Positions 7,943 through 18,974 of a stretch of 64,000 nt of DNA are shown here, one piece after another. The DNA lies in assembly GCA_937925635.1 (NCBI GenBank), contig CALALX010000093.1:26657-90656 (forward strand). Direction: 5' to 3'. This stretch comes from an uncultured Caulobacter sp. (lineage in GTDB: Bacteria; Pseudomonadota; Alphaproteobacteria; Caulobacterales; Caulobacteraceae). The notes beneath the pieces are model-generated. The model did not search any database. It worked only from the letters and a program-made list of their open reading frames with translations, and was not told the origin of the DNA. How positions within the stretch are numbered: the stretch's first letter is position 1; every line of letters starts with the position of its first letter. The position numbers and the translations under genes are program-made.

Positions 7943-9073
7943 TCAGGGGCGGATCAGGTACTTCTCGCCCGTGGCCTTGCGGTTGTAGGTGCGGATGACC
8001 TCGGGATCGAGCGCCTCCGCCAGCGAGATTTCCCGCGTGTAGTGGCTGGCGAAGGTGGTCTTCAGCTCGGCGATCACGCGGTCGCGCAGGCGCTGGGTCT
8101 CGGCCGGGCCGATCTTCATCAGGAACGGGGTCAGCAGCCAGCCGCCCAGGCCCCACATCATGCCGAAGGCGCGGTTCAGCTCGGTCGGGCCAGTGTCCAG
8201 GCCGCCGTAGACATAGACCTGCTTCATCTGGTTGGAGCCGTAGCGGCTGTAGACCTTGGCCGTCTTGTTGGCCGCGATCTCCATGCAGTTGAGGATCTGG
8301 CCGGCCAGCTTGCCGCCGCCGATGGCGTCGAAGGCCAGGTAGGCGCCGGTGTCGACGATCGCCTGGGTCAGGTCCTCGAGGAATGAAGGCTTGCTGGAGT
8401 CGACGACGTGCGTGGCGCCGAGGCCGCGCAGGATCGCCGCCTGCTCGTCGTTGCGCACGATGTTGACCAGCGGGATGCCGTCCTTGAGGCAGATCTTGAC
8501 CAGCATCTGGCCGAGGTTCGAGGCCGCCGCAGTGTGGACCAGGCCCGTGAAGCCCTCGCGCTTCATGGTCTCGGGGAAGCAGAGCGCCGTCAGCGGATTG
8601 ACGAAGCAGGACGCGCCGTCCGCGAACGCCGTGTCGTCCGGCAGAGGCATGACCGACGCCAACGGCAGGGTGCGGTACTGGCCGTACATCGCGCCGCCCA
8701 GGCAGGCGACAGTCTTACCCAGCAGCGCCTGGGCTTCAGGAGAGTCACCGGCCGCCACGACCACGCCGCAGCCTTCGTTGCCGACCGGCATGCTCTCGTC
8801 GGCCCGCGCGGCCATCATCCGCATCAGGTGCTGTGGAATGGCGGCGGTCGCGGTCGGGCCGTTGGCGTTGCGGCCGGCTTTCAGGGTGCTCAGGTCGGCC
8901 GGTCCGATCAGCAGGCCGAGGTCGGAGGGATTGATCGGCGAGGCCTTCACCGCGACCACCACCTCGCCCGGCCCCGGCGCCGGGGTGTCGACCCGCTCCA
9001 GCGAGAGCTGCAGTTCGCCGCCCGAGGTCACCAGCGACCGAAGCTGAAGTCCCGTTTCCCAATCCGCCGCCAT
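7943..9073 (-). CDS. Zinc-binding dehydrogenase superfamily oxidoreductase (quinone oxidoreductase-like)
   Basis: Medium-chain dehydrogenase/reductase of 376 residues. The N-terminal GroES-like domain contains PGPGEVVVAVKASPINPSD and GNEGCGVVVAAG; the Rossmann domain has the segment TAAASNLGQMLVKIC in place of the usual GxGxxG turn and FDAIGGG. Catalytic zinc ligands are not evident, as in quinone-reductase-type members. It likely reduces an enone or quinone with NAD(P)H. It ends close to the convergent DUF6265 gene and diverges from the hydroxyacyl-CoA dehydrogenase gene with a 235-base gap. Substrate not predictable. Confidence 0.82.
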   Translation of the reverse strand: MAADWETGLQLRSLVTSGGELQLSLERVDTPAPGPGEVVVAVKASPINPSDLGLLIGPADLSTLKAGRNANGPTATAAIPQHLMRMMAARADESMPVGNEGCGVVVAAGDSPEAQALLGKTVACLGGAMYGQYRTLPLASVMPLPDDTAFADGASCFVNPLTALCFPETMKREGFTGLVHTAAASNLGQMLVKICLKDGIPLVNIVRNDEQAAILRGLGATHVVDSSKPSFLEDLTQAIVDTGAYLAFDAIGGGKLAGQILNCMEIAANKTAKVYSRYGSNQMKQVYVYGGLDTGPTELNRAFGMMWGLGGWLLTPFLMKIGPAETQRLRDRVIAELKTTFASHYTREISLAEALDPEVIRTYNRKATGEKYLIRP

Positions 9074-9308
9074 GATGTGTCGCTCCCGCTCCGGACTGAT
9101 CCCGGTTGGCGGGCAATTGAGCGCATCGGCGGCGAGTGGGGAAGGGCCGTTGTTGAAAAGGACGGTCGCCCGATCCGGCGGGCTCCCGCTGCATCGCAGC
9201 AAAGACCTTGGCGGGGTCCCGGACTCCTGTGCTAGAAAGCCCGCCACAAAAGTTTGACGGCGCGGACCTCCCCGGAACCAACCGCGCCGACGTCAAGGGC
9301 GAGACTTC

Positions 9309-10187
9309 ATGGCGGATATCAAGACGGTCGGCGTCATCGGCGCCGGTCAGATGGGGTCGGGCATCGCGCACGTCTGTGCGCTGGCCGGTTACGACGTGTT
9401 CCTGCACGACCTCGGCCAGGACCGGATCGACGCCGGCGTCTCGCAGATCGAGCACAACCTGGCGCGCCAGGTCGGCCGCGGCCTGATCGACGACGCCGCG
9501 ATGCGGACGGCGCTGGGCCGCATCAAGCCGGCCCTCGACCTGGCCTTGATCGGCCAGACCGACATCGCCATCGAGGCTGCGACCGAGAACGAGGAGATCA
9601 AGAAGTCGATCTTCCGCGCGCTGCACCCGCACCTGAAGGCCGAGACGCTGCTGGCGTCGAACACCTCGTCGATTTCGATCACCCGCCTGGCGTCGACGAC
9701 CGACCGGCCCGAGCGCTTCATCGGCCTGCACTTCTTCAATCCCGTGCCGCTGATGAAGCTGGTCGAGGTCATCCGCGGCATCGCCACCGACGTGGCGACC
9801 TATGAGGCCGCCGTCAGTTTCGCCCAGTCGTTGGGCAAGACCACCACCAACGCCGAGGACTTCCCCGCCTTCATCGTCAACCGCGTGCTGGTGCCGATGA
9901 TCAACGAGGCCATCTACACCCTGTACGAGGGCGTCGGCACGGTGGACTCGATCGACACCGCCATGAAGCTGGGCGCCAACCATCCGATGGGCCCGCTGGA
10001 GCTGGGCGACTTCATCGGCCTCGACACCGTGCTGAGCATCATGAACGTGCTCCACGAGGGCCTGGCCGACAGCAAGTACCGTCCGTGCCCGCTGCTGGTG
10101 AAGTACGTCGAGGCCGGTTGGCTGGGCCGCAAGACCCAGCGCGGCTTCTACGATTACCGCGGCGAGGTTCCGGTTCCGACGCGGTAG
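9309..10187 (+). CDS. 3-hydroxybutyryl-CoA dehydrogenase
   Basis: Stand-alone 3-hydroxyacyl-CoA dehydrogenase of 292 residues, oxidising 3-hydroxyacyl-CoA to 3-oxoacyl-CoA with NAD. The Rossmann motif is GVIGAGQMGSGIAH at residues 7-20; the catalytic His/Glu region is seen in IGLHFFNPVPLMKLVEVI; the C-terminal helical domain (NRVLVPMINEAIY, HPMGPLELGDFIGLDTVL) is complete. AAGGGCGAG precedes the ATG. The length and short-chain HBDH pattern match Hbd/PaaH-type enzymes. It fits with the two acyl-CoA dehydrogenases, CoA transferase and 3-hydroxybutyrate dehydrogenase elsewhere in the window. Confidence 0.92.
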   Translation: MADIKTVGVIGAGQMGSGIAHVCALAGYDVFLHDLGQDRIDAGVSQIEHNLARQVGRGLIDDAAMRTALGRIKPALDLALIGQTDIAIEAATENEEIKKSIFRALHPHLKAETLLASNTSSISITRLASTTDRPERFIGLHFFNPVPLMKLVEVIRGIATDVATYEAAVSFAQSLGKTTTNAEDFPAFIVNRVLVPMINEAIYTLYEGVGTVDSIDTAMKLGANHPMGPLELGDFIGLDTVLSIMNVLHEGLADSKYRPCPLLVKYVEAGWLGRKTQRGFYDYRGEVPVPTR

Positions 10188-10210
10188 ACGGCCGTTCCCC
10201 GAGATCGTCA

Positions 10211-10231
10211 TGGCCCGAGCAAGTCGGGCCA
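10211..10231. terminator. Perfect 8-bp hairpin after hydroxyacyl-CoA dehydrogenase gene
   Basis: TGGCCCGA and TCGGGCCA flank the loop GCAAG, 23 bases after the stop. There is no T run. It may be a terminator or another small dispersed palindrome. Confidence 0.55.
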
Positions 10232-11542
10232 CGACCGATAGTGGGAGCGTGGCGATCGCGCCCCCTCTCGACAGACCTCCGCGTTCGTGACTTCCTCGCG
10301 CCGAGGCGGCGATGGGGGCGTCATGACGGTGCTGAGGCCGGTGGCCGCCGATGAGCGCCACGTGCAGCTGGACCTGATGCGGGGACTGGGCGTCCTCGGC
10401 ATCCTGGCCGTCAACATCTACGCCTTCGCGCTGCCGTTCGAGAGCTTCATGGCCCCCGAGCTGCTGCCCTTCCCGCTGGAGGGCGCCGCCGCCGCGGCCT
10501 GGTGGACGATGGCCACCGTCTTCGAGTTCAAGTTCGTGACCCTGTTCTCGATGCTGTTCGGGGTCTCGGTCTTCCTGGTCGGCGGCGAGCGCGACGACGC
10601 GGTGCGCGGCGCGCTTCTGCGGCGGCGGCTGGCGTGGCTGGCGGTGTTCGGCCTGATCCACGGCCTCGCCGTCTGGTACGGCGACATCCTGCTGCTCTAC
10701 GCCTGGTCCGGCCTGTTCATGATGCTGATGCGGTCCTGGAGTCCGCGGCGGCTGTTCTGGATCGGCCTGGCCGTCGTGATGCTCGGATCGGCGATCTCGG
10801 TCGGCCAGATGTGGGCGCTGGAGTACGCCCCGGCCGATGTCCAGAAGCAGGTCCTGGCGCAGATGGACTCCGGAATGACCGCCGAGGCCGCCAGGGCCAG
10901 CACGGCGGCCATGCGGGCCGGCCTGGTCCCGGCCTTCATGGAGAACCTGGGCAACTGGGTCTTTCTGCAGGGCATGAGCCTCGCCGTGTTCGTGTTCCGC
11001 ACCGTGGCCCTGATGATGATCGGGCTGGCGCTGTTCAAATGGGGCTTCCTGACCGGGCGCGCGCCGGCCTGGCTCTACGGCCTGCTGATCGTGGCGGCGG
11101 CGGGATCTCTGTATCTGGTCGGGGAGTCCAACTGGGCCAGGATCGAGACCGGTTTCGCCATGCCGCGATCGGCGGGCCGCTACGCCGCCGCCAACCAGTT
11201 CCTGAGCCTGATGATCAGCCTCGGCTACGCCTCGACGCTGATCCTGCTGGCGAAGCTGGCCGCGGTCCGCGCCCTGCTGACCCCGCTGGCCCGGGTCGGG
11301 CAGATGGCCTTCACCAACTATCTCATGCAGTCGGTGCTGATGACGACGGTGTTCACCGCCGGCCGGGGTCTCGGTCTGTTCGGCGCCTTCGACGCGGCGA
11401 GCCTATGGCTGTTCGTCTTCGCCGTCTGGGCCCTGGAGTTGGTCTGGTCGCCGCTGTGGCTGTCGCGCTACCGCATGGGCCCGCTGGAGTGGGTCTGGCG
11501 GCGGTTGACCTACGGCCGGGGGCTGCAGGCGACGCGGACCGG

Positions 11543-13413
<1,871 letters not shown>

Positions 13414-13417
<4 letters not shown>

Positions 13418-13710
13418 GCGCCCGCCTCGTCGTATTTCACTTCCACCGCCCGCGCCTCTCGGCGCCGCAAGGCCACCCGCATGTCGTCCAGCTTCACGGC
13501 CATCGGGTCGCGACCGAACAGACCCTCGTGCAACACCTCGACCTGCGCGCCCTCGACGAAGCCCAGCTCCAGCAAACGACGCTCGAGTTCCTCGACGGTC
13601 AGGGCGCCGCGCGCGTCGTCGTGCGGGTGGACACGGACGATCACCCCGCGCGCGCCGGGCGCGCCCTCGCTCAGGAATCGGGCGGAGGGGTCGGACTGAG
13701 TATGGGTCAA
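13414..13710 (-). CDS. feoA: Ferrous iron transport protein A
   Basis: FeoA is a small SH3-like cytosolic partner of FeoB. The family core is seen as GARGVIVRV, ERRLLELGFVEGAQVEVLHEGLFGRDPMAVKLDDMRVALRR. I set the start at a TTG at 13710 (98 residues) because an upstream ATG at 13794 would place the Fur-like box inside the coding sequence and add non-conserved residues. The TTG has CGGGA before it. FeoA proteins are usually 75-90 residues, so the domain itself is complete. The gene precedes and overlaps feoB. The exact start remains uncertain. Confidence 0.85.
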
Positions 13711-13732
13711 GCTGTGGGTCCCGACTGAAACT

Positions 13733-13747
13733 TGCGAGTGATTATCA
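13733..13747. promoter_or_regulatory. Fur-like box upstream of feoAB
   Basis: On the minus strand the sequence reads TGATAATCACTCGCA. It matches the 7-1-7 Fur consensus TGATAAT-N-ATTATCA in 11 of 14 positions, with a perfect first half. It lies 23 bases upstream of the proposed feoA start, where it would block transcription when iron is plentiful. Fur control of feoAB is established in many proteobacteria; here it is inferred. Confidence 0.6.
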
Positions 13748-13820
13748 GTCGGGAGGGCCGCTGTCGATGCGGTGGAACCCCGCACGTTCGACATGCGGCG
13801 TTAATACAATCGACACCATG

Positions 13821-13836
13821 ATCCGACGCGTCGGAT
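13821..13836. promoter_or_regulatory. Perfect 16-bp palindrome upstream of tipF-like gene
   Basis: ATCCGACGCGTCGGAT is its own reverse complement. It ends 31 bases before the chosen start of the tipF-like gene, in the divergent feoA/tipF region. Position and symmetry suggest an operator, but I do not know a regulator with this site. Confidence 0.45.
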
Positions 13837-13867
13837 AATCACTGGCGATTCGTAAGGGCGGGTGCTG

Positions 13868-15127
13868 ATGCGGCGACTCACTCAGGTTCTGATCGGCGCC
13901 TCCTTTCTCTGCTTGGCGCTCATTCTCTCGCTGACCATTTGGCGCAGCGGTGGCGGATGGGGTGCGGGCGTGGCCGGCTTCGTGGCCGGAATGGCCGCCC
14001 TCGGCGTGGTTTACCTTTTCATTGTCCGCGCCCTCGACTTCACCGCCCTGCGCGGCGAACTGGGCAACATCCGCGAGGCGCATCTGATCCTCTCCCAGCA
14101 GCTGGAGAAGATCGACGCCCGTCTGAGCGAGGTGGTCGAGACCGTCACCGACGACGCCCTGCGCCGCTCCGAGGAACTGTCGAGCGAAGTTCATATGCTC
14201 GAGGACACCGTCCAGCGCATGGCGGAGAAGATGGAAGCGCAGCTGTCCAGCCGCGTCGCCGCCGCGCCCATGCACGCCTTCGGCCGCTCCTCGCAGTCCG
14301 AAGCCCTGCTCGACACGGTCAAGGCCGCCCTGGCGGAGAACCGCGTCGACCTCTACCTGCAGCCCATCGTGTCGCTGCCGCAGCGCCGCACGGTCTTCTA
14401 CGAGAGCTTCTCGCGCCTGCGCGACGACAGCGGCCGGGTGATGATGCCGGCCGAGTACCTGTCGGTGGCCGAGCCAGAGGGTCTGGTCGCGGCGATCGAC
14501 AACCTGCTGCTGTTCCGCTGCGTGCAGATCGTGCGCCGACTGGCCAAGCAGGACCGCAAGGTCGGCATCTTCTGCAACATCTCGCTGGCCAGCCTGTCGG
14601 ACGAGACCTTCTTCCCGCAGTTCCTCGACTTCCTGTCGGCGAACAAGGACATGGCCGGCGCCTTGATCTTCGAGCTTGGCCAGTCGGCCTTCGCCCGCCG
14701 CGGCGCGGTCGAGGCGCGGCACATGGCCCGGCTGGCCGATCTCGGCTTCCGCTTCAGCCTCGACAAGGTCAACGACCTGGACCTCGACTTCCAGGAGCTG
14801 TCGCGCGCCGACGTCAAGTTCGTCAAGGTCGGGGCCCAGATGCTGCTCGACCAGCTGGAAGAGACGGAGGGGCGCCTGGTCATCCGCTCGCTGCCGGACC
14901 TGCACGCCAGCGACTTCGCGCGTCTGACCCGCCGCTACGGCGTCGAGGTGATTGTCGAGAAGGTCGAGAGCGAGCGTCAGATCGTCGACATTCTCGATCT
15001 CGACCTGGCCTTCGGCCAGGGCCACCTGTTCGGCGAGCCGCGCGCCATTCGCGACGCCGTCCTGGCCGAAGCGGACCCGCCGGCCGACTTCATGCGCGCC
15101 CAGATGCGCCGAGCCGTGGGCTACTAG
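13868..15127 (+). CDS. tipF: TipF-like membrane EAL-domain protein (flagellar positioning)
   Basis: Protein of 419 residues with two N-terminal membrane helices (about 7-25 and 33-54), a coiled coil (about 58-130) and a C-terminal EAL domain (about 145-400). This order is that of Caulobacter TipF, a c-di-GMP effector that directs flagellum assembly to the new pole. The EAL signature is degenerate: ESF at 179-181 replaces EAL, and DKVNDLD stands where active enzymes have DDFGTG, so hydrolysis is unlikely. The ATG at 13868 has AAGGG nine bases before it; a GTG at 13862 is too close to that site. The call rests on architecture, not on alignment. Confidence 0.75.
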   Translation: MRRLTQVLIGASFLCLALILSLTIWRSGGGWGAGVAGFVAGMAALGVVYLFIVRALDFTALRGELGNIREAHLILSQQLEKIDARLSEVVETVTDDALRRSEELSSEVHMLEDTVQRMAEKMEAQLSSRVAAAPMHAFGRSSQSEALLDTVKAALAENRVDLYLQPIVSLPQRRTVFYESFSRLRDDSGRVMMPAEYLSVAEPEGLVAAIDNLLLFRCVQIVRRLAKQDRKVGIFCNISLASLSDETFFPQFLDFLSANKDMAGALIFELGQSAFARRGAVEARHMARLADLGFRFSLDKVNDLDLDFQELSRADVKFVKVGAQMLLDQLEETEGRLVIRSLPDLHASDFARLTRRYGVEVIVEKVESERQIVDILDLDLAFGQGHLFGEPRAIRDAVLAEADPPADFMRAQMRRAVGY

Positions 15128-15147
15128 GCGCCTGGCCGGGACTGCTT

Positions 15148-15201
15148 CGGGCGATAGCCCGTAGCTGTCCCTCAACATCGTTTGAGGCTTTTGAGGGACA
15201 G
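15148..15201. other. Tandem hairpins with alternative pairing downstream of tipF
   Basis: A small hairpin CGGGC-GATA-GCCCG (15148-15161) is followed by an 11-bp perfect stem, CTGTCCCTCAA (15165-15175) with TTGAGGGACAG (15191-15201). The loop contains TTGAGG (15182-15187), which can pair with CCTCAA (15170-15175) instead, so two folds exclude each other. No T tract follows. It may end the tipF transcript or regulate the S9 peptidase leader. Confidence 0.5.
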
Positions 15202-15302
15202 GAAATCGCGACCCCGTGGGCCGCGCTATCCAGTCCCGGCGCTTGCCCCCTTGCCCCGCCGCCCCTAGCGTCGCCGCACAACAGTTCGGGGGCTTGACCC
15301 AC

Positions 15303-17339
15303 ATGCGCATTTTCATCGCCGCGGGCCTCGCGCTCGCCTGCCTGCTGCCCATCTCCGCCGAGGCGCGACCGTTCACCGCCAAGGACCTCGCCACCCAGGA
15401 GCGGATCGGCGATCCGCGGGTGTCGCCGGACGGGCGCTGGGTCGCCTACACGATCCGCACCACCGACTGGGACGGCAACAAGGGCGTCCAGTCGCTCTGG
15501 CTGCTCGACCGCAAGACGCCGGGCGCCAAGCCGGTCGCGGTGACCGAGGACGAAAAGGCGCCGGCCTCGCCGCGTTGGTCCTCCGATGGCAAGTGGCTCT
15601 ACTTTCTGTCCAGCAAGTCGGGGTCGTTGCAGGTCTGGCGCATCGCCGCCGACCGCACCGGCAAGGCTCAGGTGAGCAGCCTGCCGCTCGACGTCGGCTT
15701 CTTCAGGCTGGCGCCCGACGGCAAATCAATGATCGTCGGGCTCGACGTCTATCCGGACTGCCCCGACCTCGCCTGCACGAAGACCCGCGCCGAGGCCAAG
15801 GCCAAGGTGAAGGCCAGCGGACAGACCTGGGCGGACGGCGCCCTGCCTCGGGCCTTCGACAAGTACGAGGACGACCTGTTCACCGGCCTCTTCGTGGTCC
15901 GCCTCGACGGTGTTGGCGCGCCGGCCGACGGCGCCGCCCTGACCCGCGGGCTGAAGGCCGACATCGGCGCGACCGACACCGCCTTCAGCCGCGACGGGAA
16001 GACCGTCTGGTACAGCGCCACGCCCTCGGGCGAGTCCGGCGGCGCGGGGCCGATCGCCAGCCTCTACGTCGTCCCGGCCGACGGCTCGGCCGCGCCCGCG
16101 CGTCTTGCGCCGGACAGCAAGGCCTCGGAGCGAAACCCCGTGCTCTCGCCGGACGGCAGGCTGCTGGCCTTCGTCGCCGAGGCCGCGCCGGTGATGATCT
16201 ACCAGCGCTCGCGCCTGATGATCCGGGACCTGAAGACCGGCGCCGTCCGTGAACCCGCGCCCGGCCTCGATGTCCAGATTCAGAGCCTCGCCTGGACGCC
16301 GGACGGCAAACGGCTGGTGCTGACCACGCCGCGCCTTGGCCAGGTCAGCCTGGTCTCGGTCGAGGTCGCCGGCGGCAAGGTCGCTGACCTCGTCGCCCAG
16401 GACGGCACGATCAGCGCCTTCGATCTGGCGGGCGACGCCGTCGTCTACACCCGCGAGAGCCTGACCTCGCCTGGCCAGCTCTTCGACTTCGCCGGAGGGC
16501 AGTCGCGCCAGCTGACGGAGACCAACAAGGCCGCCATGGCCGATACCCCGATGTCGGACGCCGAGCCGTTCAGCTTCAAGGGCTGGAACGGCGAGACGGT
16601 CCACGGCTACATCGTCAAGCCGCACGGCTGGGAACCCGGGAAGACATATCCGGTCGCGTATCTGATCCACGGCGGCCCGCACGGCAGCTTCGGCAACGGC
16701 TGGTCCTATCGCTGGAACCCGCAGGTCTGGGCCGGCATGGGCTACGCCGTGGTCAGCGTCGATTTCCACGGCTCGAACGGCTATGGCGAGGCCTTCGCCC
16801 AGTCGATCGTCGGTCACTGGGGCGACCGCCCGCTGGAGGACTTGCAGAAGGGCTGGACCTACGTCCTCGGCAAGTACGACTGGCTCGACGGCGACCGCGC
16901 CTGCGCGCTCGGCGGGTCCTACGGCGGCTACATGGTGTTGTGGATCGCCAGCCAGTGGCAGCAGCCGTGGAAGTGCCTGGTCGATCACGCCGGCCTGTTC
17001 GACATGCGCGGCTTCGCCTACGCCAGCGACATCCCCGCCTTCGCCGAGCAGCAGAACGGCGGCCTGACCTGGTCCGACCCCGCGTCGGTGGAGCGGTTCA
17101 ATCCGGCCGCGCACGTCAGTGACTGGAAGACGCCGATGCTGGTCATTCACGGCGCCCGCGACTACCGCGTGCCGCCGGACCAGGGGATCAGCGCCTATAC
17201 CGCCAACCAGCGGGTCGGCGTCCCGACGCAGTACCTCCACTTCCCCGATGAGAACCACTGGGTGCTCAAGCCCCAGAACTCGGTCCAGTGGTACGCGACG
17301 GTGGAAGCCTGGTTGAAGCGGTGGACGGCGAAGCCGTAG
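15303..17339 (+). CDS. Secreted S9 family prolyl oligopeptidase-like peptidase
   Basis: Exported serine peptidase of 678 residues. A signal peptide (MRIFIAAGLALACLLPISAEA) precedes a beta-propeller with repeated SPDGR/DGKWLYF blades and a C-terminal alpha/beta-hydrolase domain. The catalytic triad is visible: S539 in GGSYGGYM, D620 in GARDYRVP and H652 in DENHWV. It probably degrades short peptides in the periplasm like dipeptidyl/acylaminoacyl peptidases. The ATG at 15303 is chosen because it begins the signal peptide. A strong hairpin follows the gene. Confidence 0.93.
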   Translation: MRIFIAAGLALACLLPISAEARPFTAKDLATQERIGDPRVSPDGRWVAYTIRTTDWDGNKGVQSLWLLDRKTPGAKPVAVTEDEKAPASPRWSSDGKWLYFLSSKSGSLQVWRIAADRTGKAQVSSLPLDVGFFRLAPDGKSMIVGLDVYPDCPDLACTKTRAEAKAKVKASGQTWADGALPRAFDKYEDDLFTGLFVVRLDGVGAPADGAALTRGLKADIGATDTAFSRDGKTVWYSATPSGESGGAGPIASLYVVPADGSAAPARLAPDSKASERNPVLSPDGRLLAFVAEAAPVMIYQRSRLMIRDLKTGAVREPAPGLDVQIQSLAWTPDGKRLVLTTPRLGQVSLVSVEVAGGKVADLVAQDGTISAFDLAGDAVVYTRESLTSPGQLFDFAGGQSRQLTETNKAAMADTPMSDAEPFSFKGWNGETVHGYIVKPHGWEPGKTYPVAYLIHGGPHGSFGNGWSYRWNPQVWAGMGYAVVSVDFHGSNGYGEAFAQSIVGHWGDRPLEDLQKGWTYVLGKYDWLDGDRACALGGSYGGYMVLWIASQWQQPWKCLVDHAGLFDMRGFAYASDIPAFAEQQNGGLTWSDPASVERFNPAAHVSDWKTPMLVIHGARDYRVPPDQGISAYTANQRVGVPTQYLHFPDENHWVLKPQNSVQWYATVEAWLKRWTAKP

Positions 17340-17357
17340 GTCGCCGCCGCGAGACAG

Positions 17358-17401
17358 CGAAAGGCCCGGCAGGCCTGTGTGCGCCGCAACCGGGCCTTTC
17401 G
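17358..17401 (+). terminator. Terminator after S9 peptidase gene
   Basis: CGAAAGGCCCGG (17358-17369) and CCGGGCCTTTCG (17390-17401) form a perfect 12-bp stem with a 20-base loop, 18 bases after the stop codon. No long T run follows, so it may be only partly efficient. Confidence 0.6.
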
Positions 17402-17435
17402 CACTTGCCCCTAAAGGAAGCCGTCTGCTACGGTG

Positions 17436-17453
17436 TTCAAACAACCGTTTGAA
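17436..17453. promoter_or_regulatory. PsrA-type operator upstream of acyl-CoA dehydrogenase
   Basis: TTCAAACAACCGTTTGAA has perfect 7-bp arms around four bases and fits the PsrA consensus (G/C)AAAC-N2-4-GTTTG(C/G). It ends 17 bases before the ATG at 17471. A near-identical site lies at the same distance from the SDR gene at 42080. PsrA is a TetR-type repressor of fatty-acid oxidation in Pseudomonas; a related regulator is inferred here. Confidence 0.65.
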
Positions 17454-17470
17454 ACAAGGGCAGGGCCGCC

Positions 17471-18778
<1,308 letters not shown>

Positions 18779-18825
18779 CTGGTCGAAACGGAACCGCTGA
18801 ACCCTAAAGCGGTCCGCGCAAGGAA

Positions 18826-18860
18826 CCCCGCCGGTGGAGACGCCGGCGGGGATTTGCTTT
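18826..18860 (+). terminator. Rho-independent terminator after acyl-CoA dehydrogenase
   Basis: CCCCGCCGG (18826-18834) and CCGGCGGGG (18843-18851) make a perfect 9-bp stem with an eight-base loop, followed by the T-rich ATTTGCTTT. Confidence 0.8.
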
Positions 18861-18868
18861 GGGTCGTC

Positions 18869-18962
18869 CTTCGACATGCCGCTTCGCGGCTGCTCAGGAT
18901 GAGGTGCTCGGAGGACAACCCACCCACGTCATGCTGAGCGGCGCCGGAGGCGCGTGTCGAAG
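18869..18962. repeat. Extragenic inverted repeat, class B copy 1
   Basis: Arms 18869-18904 and 18927-18962 are 36 bases each and inverted; both begin CTTCGACA and end GCTCAG-ATGA when read toward the centre. The CTCAGGATGA core is also found in the element at 34065, so this is a second dispersed repeat class. It lies between convergent genes. Confidence 0.7.
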
Positions 18963-18974
18963 CACGCAGGGCCC

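Noticed and set aside
8745..10661. 638-codon minus-strand open frame opposite the hydroxyacyl-CoA dehydrogenase
   Set aside because: It runs antisense through a clear dehydrogenase gene and is rich in His/Gln/Arg/Gly typical of shadow frames in high-G+C DNA.
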